Position numbers and translations under genes: made by a program | DNA from: Dyadobacter sp. Leaf189 | Lineage (GTDB): Bacteria; Bacteroidota; Bacteroidia; Cytophagales; Spirosomataceae | Length of the DNA: 64,000 nucleotides | Direction: 5' to 3' | NCBI RefSeq assembly: GCF_001424405.1 | Contig: NZ_LMPS01000001.1 | Coordinates: 989,999-1,053,998 of the forward strand | The notes under the pieces: model-generated | Told to the model about the DNA's origin: nothing | The model's database searches: none | What the model saw: only the letters and a program-made list of their open reading frames with translations | In this document: positions 60,863 to 64,000 of the stretch, piece after piece | How the letters are laid out: each line of letters starts with the position of its first letter | Numbering within the stretch: the first letter of the stretch is position 1

Positions 60863-61525
60863 ATGCAGAATTCGTTCACAGAAGAAAACTATTTAAAAAT
60901 CATACACGCGCTTTCCGGCAGGGACGGTGGCGAGGTAAGCACCAATGCGCTTGCCGAAAGCACCGCCACGCGCGCAGCTTCCGTGACAGATATGTTACGT
61001 AAACTGGCGGAAAAAGGATTAATCAATTATAAAAAATACCAGGGCGTAACACTCACGGAGCAAGGGGAGAAGGTAGCTATCAAAGTGATCCGCAAGCATA
61101 GGTTGTGGGAGGTGTTTCTGGTGGAAAAGCTGGGATTTGGCTGGGACGAAGTGCACGACATTGCCGAGGAGCTGGAACATATTCCATCTGAAATTCTGGT
61201 TGAAAAGCTGGACAATTTTCTGGGACATCCGCGCTTTGATCCTCACGGAGATCCGATACCCGACGCCAAAGGGAACTTAACTGAGCCTGATTACAAGGTG
61301 CTTACTGATGTTCATGTGGGAGAAAAGGTACGTATGATGGGTGTACTGGACCACGCGCCTTCGTTCCTGCAGCACCTGGACCGTTCGGGGATCAAGCTTG
61401 GATCTGTAATAGAGGTAAAAGAAATTAATGAGTACGACAAGTCTGCTTCTGTACAAATAGACGGCGGGCAATCGTTGTTTATCAGTCTCGAAGTATCAAA
61501 AAACCTATTGGTACAACGCCGATGA
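60863..61525 (+). CDS. DtxR/MntR-family metal-dependent regulator
   Basis: 220 residues. N-terminal winged helix (about 6-65), dimerisation and metal domain (VHDIAEELEHIPS, H98, E102, E105, H106), then an FeoA/SH3-like domain (about 150-220). By my alignment, the position of DtxR Cys102 is Glu, as in Mn-specific MntR, and the position of MntR Asp8/DtxR Met10 is Asn9 (TEENYLK), a form I recall as frequent in Bacteroidota. Mn preference fits the divergent Nramp gene. It likely represses mntH and its own gene and perhaps the TonB/HmuY operon. Confidence 0.92.
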   Translation: MQNSFTEENYLKIIHALSGRDGGEVSTNALAESTATRAASVTDMLRKLAEKGLINYKKYQGVTLTEQGEKVAIKVIRKHRLWEVFLVEKLGFGWDEVHDIAEELEHIPSEILVEKLDNFLGHPRFDPHGDPIPDAKGNLTEPDYKVLTDVHVGEKVRMMGVLDHAPSFLQHLDRSGIKLGSVIEVKEINEYDKSASVQIDGGQSLFISLEVSKNLLVQRR

Positions 61526-61538
61526 GACACTGCCAGCC

Positions 61539-62621
61539 ATGAGATTTAAAATTCTGGATCGTTACCTGATCAAAAACTTCCTGATCACCTACGTTTTCGT
61601 AGCGTTTGTCATCGTGCTTATTATCTGCATGATCGATTACACGGAGAAGGTCGACGATTTCCTGGAAAAAAAGGCCCCACTCAGGGAGATCCTGATCGAT
61701 TACTACCTCAACCTGATACCTTACTGGATCAATTACATCAGTCCGCTGATGGTATTTATAGCCACGGTATTCTTCACGTCGCGCATTGCAGCGCGGACTG
61801 AGATCATTGCTATTCTGAGCAGCGGGATCAGTTTCGGGAGAATGCTGCTGCCTTACATGGTGGGAGCGATGATCCTGGGAGTTGTTACCTTTTTACAGGT
61901 GGGCTGGATTTTGCCAAAAGCTAATAAAATCAGGAATAGCTTTGAGAAAACGTATGTAAAAGACCAGTTTTATTTCAGCGGGCACAATGTGCATATTACC
62001 ATTGCACCCGACGTGTATGCCTATCTTGAAAGCTACAATAACAGCAGCAAGACAGGCAATAAGTTCACAATGGAGACCATTAAGGGTAACCAGCTTGTCC
62101 AGAAGTTTTATGCCGATAAGATCGTGTGGCAGCCCAAAAAGGGTAAGTGGACAATGCAGAACTACCAGGTACGGACGCTGGACAGCCTGGGTGAAAAGCT
62201 GAGCCAGGGAATGGAGATAGACACGGCGATCAACCTGTCGCCCAAAGACTTTGAAAGCGATTATAACCTTTTTGAAACATTTACATTACCTGAGCTGAAT
62301 GCGCATATCGACTTGCTGAAAAGCCGGGGCTCGGACGGACTTGAAGTTTACCTGATCGAAAAATACATTCGTTTTACGCAGCCTTTCGCCATTCTGATCC
62401 TCACAGCGATCGGTGTTATTGTTTCGGCGCGGAAGAGCAGGCGAGGGGTTGGCTGGCAGATCGCGCTCGGCTTTATGCTTGCATTTATTTATATACTCTT
62501 CTTTCTTTTATCAAAAGGCGTGGCTGAGGCGGGTACCATTAATACGCTGTTCGCTGTTTGGCTGCCAAATATCGTTTTCTCGTGCATCGGAGTGATTTTA
62601 TATAAAACATTGCCGAGATAA
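61539..62621 (+). CDS. LptF/LptG-family permease
   Basis: 360 residues. Three transmembrane segments at the N-terminal side (about 15-38, 62-82 and 105-125), a periplasmic beta-jellyroll-like region (130-265) and three at the C-terminal end. The markers ILDRYLIKNFLITYVFVAFVIVLI and RGVGWQIALGFMLAFIYI are typical. It forms the inner-membrane part of the LPS export bridge with LptB; LptF and LptG cannot be told apart here. It starts 13 bp after the regulator. Confidence 0.92.
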   Translation: MRFKILDRYLIKNFLITYVFVAFVIVLIICMIDYTEKVDDFLEKKAPLREILIDYYLNLIPYWINYISPLMVFIATVFFTSRIAARTEIIAILSSGISFGRMLLPYMVGAMILGVVTFLQVGWILPKANKIRNSFEKTYVKDQFYFSGHNVHITIAPDVYAYLESYNNSSKTGNKFTMETIKGNQLVQKFYADKIVWQPKKGKWTMQNYQVRTLDSLGEKLSQGMEIDTAINLSPKDFESDYNLFETFTLPELNAHIDLLKSRGSDGLEVYLIEKYIRFTQPFAILILTAIGVIVSARKSRRGVGWQIALGFMLAFIYILFFLLSKGVAEAGTINTLFAVWLPNIVFSCIGVILYKTLPR

Positions 62622-62623
62622 GT

Positions 62624-63547
62624 ATGTTTACATCTGCCACGCTGCGCTCTTATTTGCACCTGCATTTCCTGGTACTAATCTGGGGATTTACCGCGATTGT
62701 AGGTCTGCTGGTCACTATTTCACCTATCGCACTCGTTTTTTACCGGACACTTTTCGCCTGTCTGGGGTTAGGGATTATCATTTTATTTAAACAAAAGCGC
62801 TTCCGGACAAATCCTGCAGACTTGCTGCGGATGTTTGGGGTAGGGTTTATTTTATCGGCACATTGGATGCTGTTTTTTGCTTCTGCCCGCGTTTCCACAG
62901 CTTCGGTATGTCTGGCCGGAATGGCTACGACCTCTTTGTGGACCAGCATCATAGAGCCTCTGGTGAACAAAAAAAGCATCCGGCCGCTGGAAGTAGGATT
63001 GGGGATTCTGGCTTTTGCGGGATTGTATGTGGTATTCCGGTTCGAGTTCGATCACGCGCTCGGGTTAATGCTTGCGCTGGCTTCTGCGCTTCTTGCTGCC
63101 ATGTTTACAGTGGCCAACAGCCGGCTGGTACAGCGCATTGATGCTTATGTGATTACTTTTTACGAGATGGCAGGTGCGACCTTCTTTTCATTGTTGTCGC
63201 TGTTTGTTGCAAAAACATTTCACTGGACCGGCGATGCGCCTTACCGACCTGAATCGGGTGACTGGATCTGGATTTTGTTCCTTGCCTGGATTTGCACAGT
63301 TTATGCAAGTACCATGGCCACACAGCTGATGAAGCAGTTTTCGGCTTACCTCATCAACCTGACTATCAACCTGGAACCGGTTTACGGAATTGCACTGGCG
63401 TTTCTGTTTTTTGGTGAAAAGGAAAGAATGACGACCGCATTTTACTGGGGTACCCTGCTGATTTTGCTGGCTGTATTGCTGTATCCGCTGCTCTCAGGAA
63501 GTGTTCTGGACAAAGGCAGCCGGAAGATAAGTGAGGTCAACAAATGA
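62624..63547 (+). CDS. EamA/DMT-family transporter
   Basis: 307 residues with ten transmembrane segments in two EamA repeats (start LHFLVLIWGFTAIVGLLVTISPIALVFYRTLFACLG; second half LEPVYGIALAFLFFGEKE). Exports or imports small metabolites; the substrate is unknown. The ATG is two bases after the LptF/G stop, so they are cotranscribed. Confidence 0.9.
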   Translation: MFTSATLRSYLHLHFLVLIWGFTAIVGLLVTISPIALVFYRTLFACLGLGIIILFKQKRFRTNPADLLRMFGVGFILSAHWMLFFASARVSTASVCLAGMATTSLWTSIIEPLVNKKSIRPLEVGLGILAFAGLYVVFRFEFDHALGLMLALASALLAAMFTVANSRLVQRIDAYVITFYEMAGATFFSLLSLFVAKTFHWTGDAPYRPESGDWIWILFLAWICTVYASTMATQLMKQFSAYLINLTINLEPVYGIALAFLFFGEKERMTTAFYWGTLLILLAVLLYPLLSGSVLDKGSRKISEVNK

Positions 63548-63632
63548 ATGATTATAAACGCCCCTGTCCGCGGGAAAGAAGCATATTAACTTATTACTGC
63601 TATTTTTGTCGATTCAATCCACACGGTAATAT

Positions 63633-64000
63633 ATGAATCCAGCACGACTACTTTTAGTAATACCATGTTACAATGAGGAAGCTATTCTGAATCTTACCTA
63701 CTCCAAACTGAACATTTATTACAATAGTATCAAGCAGCAGGGCCTTATTGCCGAAGACAGCCGGATCTGTTTTGTCAATGATGGCAGCCGCGACCGAACC
63801 TGGAAAATCATTGAAGAGCTCTGTCAGTCAGATCCCGATGTGATTGGTGTTGGATTATCAAGGAATTTCGGCCACCAGAGTGCTATAATGGCTGGCTTGG
63901 AGCAACATGTGGACCAATTTGATTGCTTTATCACCATCGACGCCGACTTGCAGGATGATATCAATGCGATTACCGGCATGATAGAAAGGCACCGCGAAGG
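63633..64000 (+). CDS. GT2 glycosyltransferase (dolichyl/undecaprenyl-phosphate sugar transferase-like), 3' truncated by window edge
   Basis: First 122 residues only. LLVIPCYNEEAILNLTYSKLN, FVNDGSRDRTWKIIEEL, GLSRNFGHQSAIMAGLE and TIDADLQDDINAI are the conserved features of the GtrB/ArnC/DPM1-like GT2 group, with the DxD-type D-A-D metal site. It would transfer a sugar from a nucleotide donor to a polyprenyl phosphate. Confidence 0.92.
   Translation, partial: MNPARLLLVIPCYNEEAILNLTYSKLNIYYNSIKQQGLIAEDSRICFVNDGSRDRTWKIIEELCQSDPDVIGVGLSRNFGHQSAIMAGLEQHVDQFDCFITIDADLQDDINAITGMIERHRE

Noticed and set aside
1-64000. tRNA or rRNA genes
   Set aside because: Intergenic gaps were read for TpsiC-loop-like and cloverleaf patterns; none was convincing.

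Overview
The window comes from a member of the Bacteroidota, most likely a Cytophagales/Spirosomaceae bacterium of the Dyadobacter type (lineage inferred, not searched). The signs are a TonB-dependent receptor followed by HmuY-type proteins, DUF4230 and DUF6600 proteins, a long type-2 IleRS, the near absence of Shine-Dalgarno sequences, and several promoters that fit the Bacteroidota consensus (TTG/TTTG, about 19-23 bp, TAnnTTTG). Most of the window is ordinary chromosome with short operons on both strands. I see no rRNA, tRNA, prophage, CRISPR array or complete insertion sequence.

Layout. 1-2.2 kb: the 3' end of a rhamnose-isomerase-type sugar isomerase, a REP-like inverted repeat and a convergent GntR regulator. 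2.2-7 kb: a secreted DUF6600 protein, the ribosome-rescue factor ArfB, an MFS transporter and two small conserved genes. 7.2-10.6 kb: a large lipoprotein with beta-propeller, HEAT repeats and cytochrome c domain. 10.7-11.3 kb: a HigBA toxin-antitoxin pair with an unusually clear operator-promoter. 11.5-13.9 kb: a CorC-type membrane protein and an SDR. 13.9-15.9 kb: GalU beside a plant-like glucuronokinase, a possible UDP-glucuronate salvage pair. 16-20 kb: a YceI protein, a LolA-like protein and a detached atpA-atpG operon. 20.4-30.4 kb: periplasmic FKBP and Prc protease, SDR, small unknown proteins, a deoxyribonucleotidase, UvrB, a JmjC-like cupin, an AraC regulator and a VOC protein.

30.4-36.6 kb holds a secreted YceI protein, a TonB receptor and two HmuY proteins (haem or iron uptake), then YdeI-like and tail-anchored GNAT proteins. 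37-43.4 kb is a complete RND efflux operon (adaptor, pump, outer membrane channel). 43.5-46.9 kb is an IleRS whose HIGH signature reads GIHH. 47-50.9 kb has a PepSY membrane protein, a GH16 glucanase, an SBF-type transporter and a DUF4230 protein. 50.9-56.6 kb has a glutamine-synthetase-like ligase, a REP-associated-type Y1 transposase followed by about 650 bp of tandem hairpin repeats, an SDR, an aldehyde dehydrogenase and a class I glutamine amidotransferase; these enzymes resemble a gamma-glutamylation amine catabolic pathway. 56.7-64 kb has a PyrR-like phosphoribosyltransferase, Kup, divergent Nramp and DtxR-family genes, an LptF/G permease, an EamA transporter and the start of a GT2 glycosyltransferase.

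Four themes link distant loci. (1) A TTAGnCTAA-type motif sits between the Nramp and DtxR genes, twice before the TonB/HmuY operon and in weaker form before the PepSY gene, suggesting one metal regulon. (2) Heptanucleotide tandem arrays with consensus RGCTDTC abut start or stop codons at four places. (3) The hairpin array beside the Y1 transposase shows a compensatory base change between copies. (4) The IleRS active-site swap predicts very strong mupirocin resistance.
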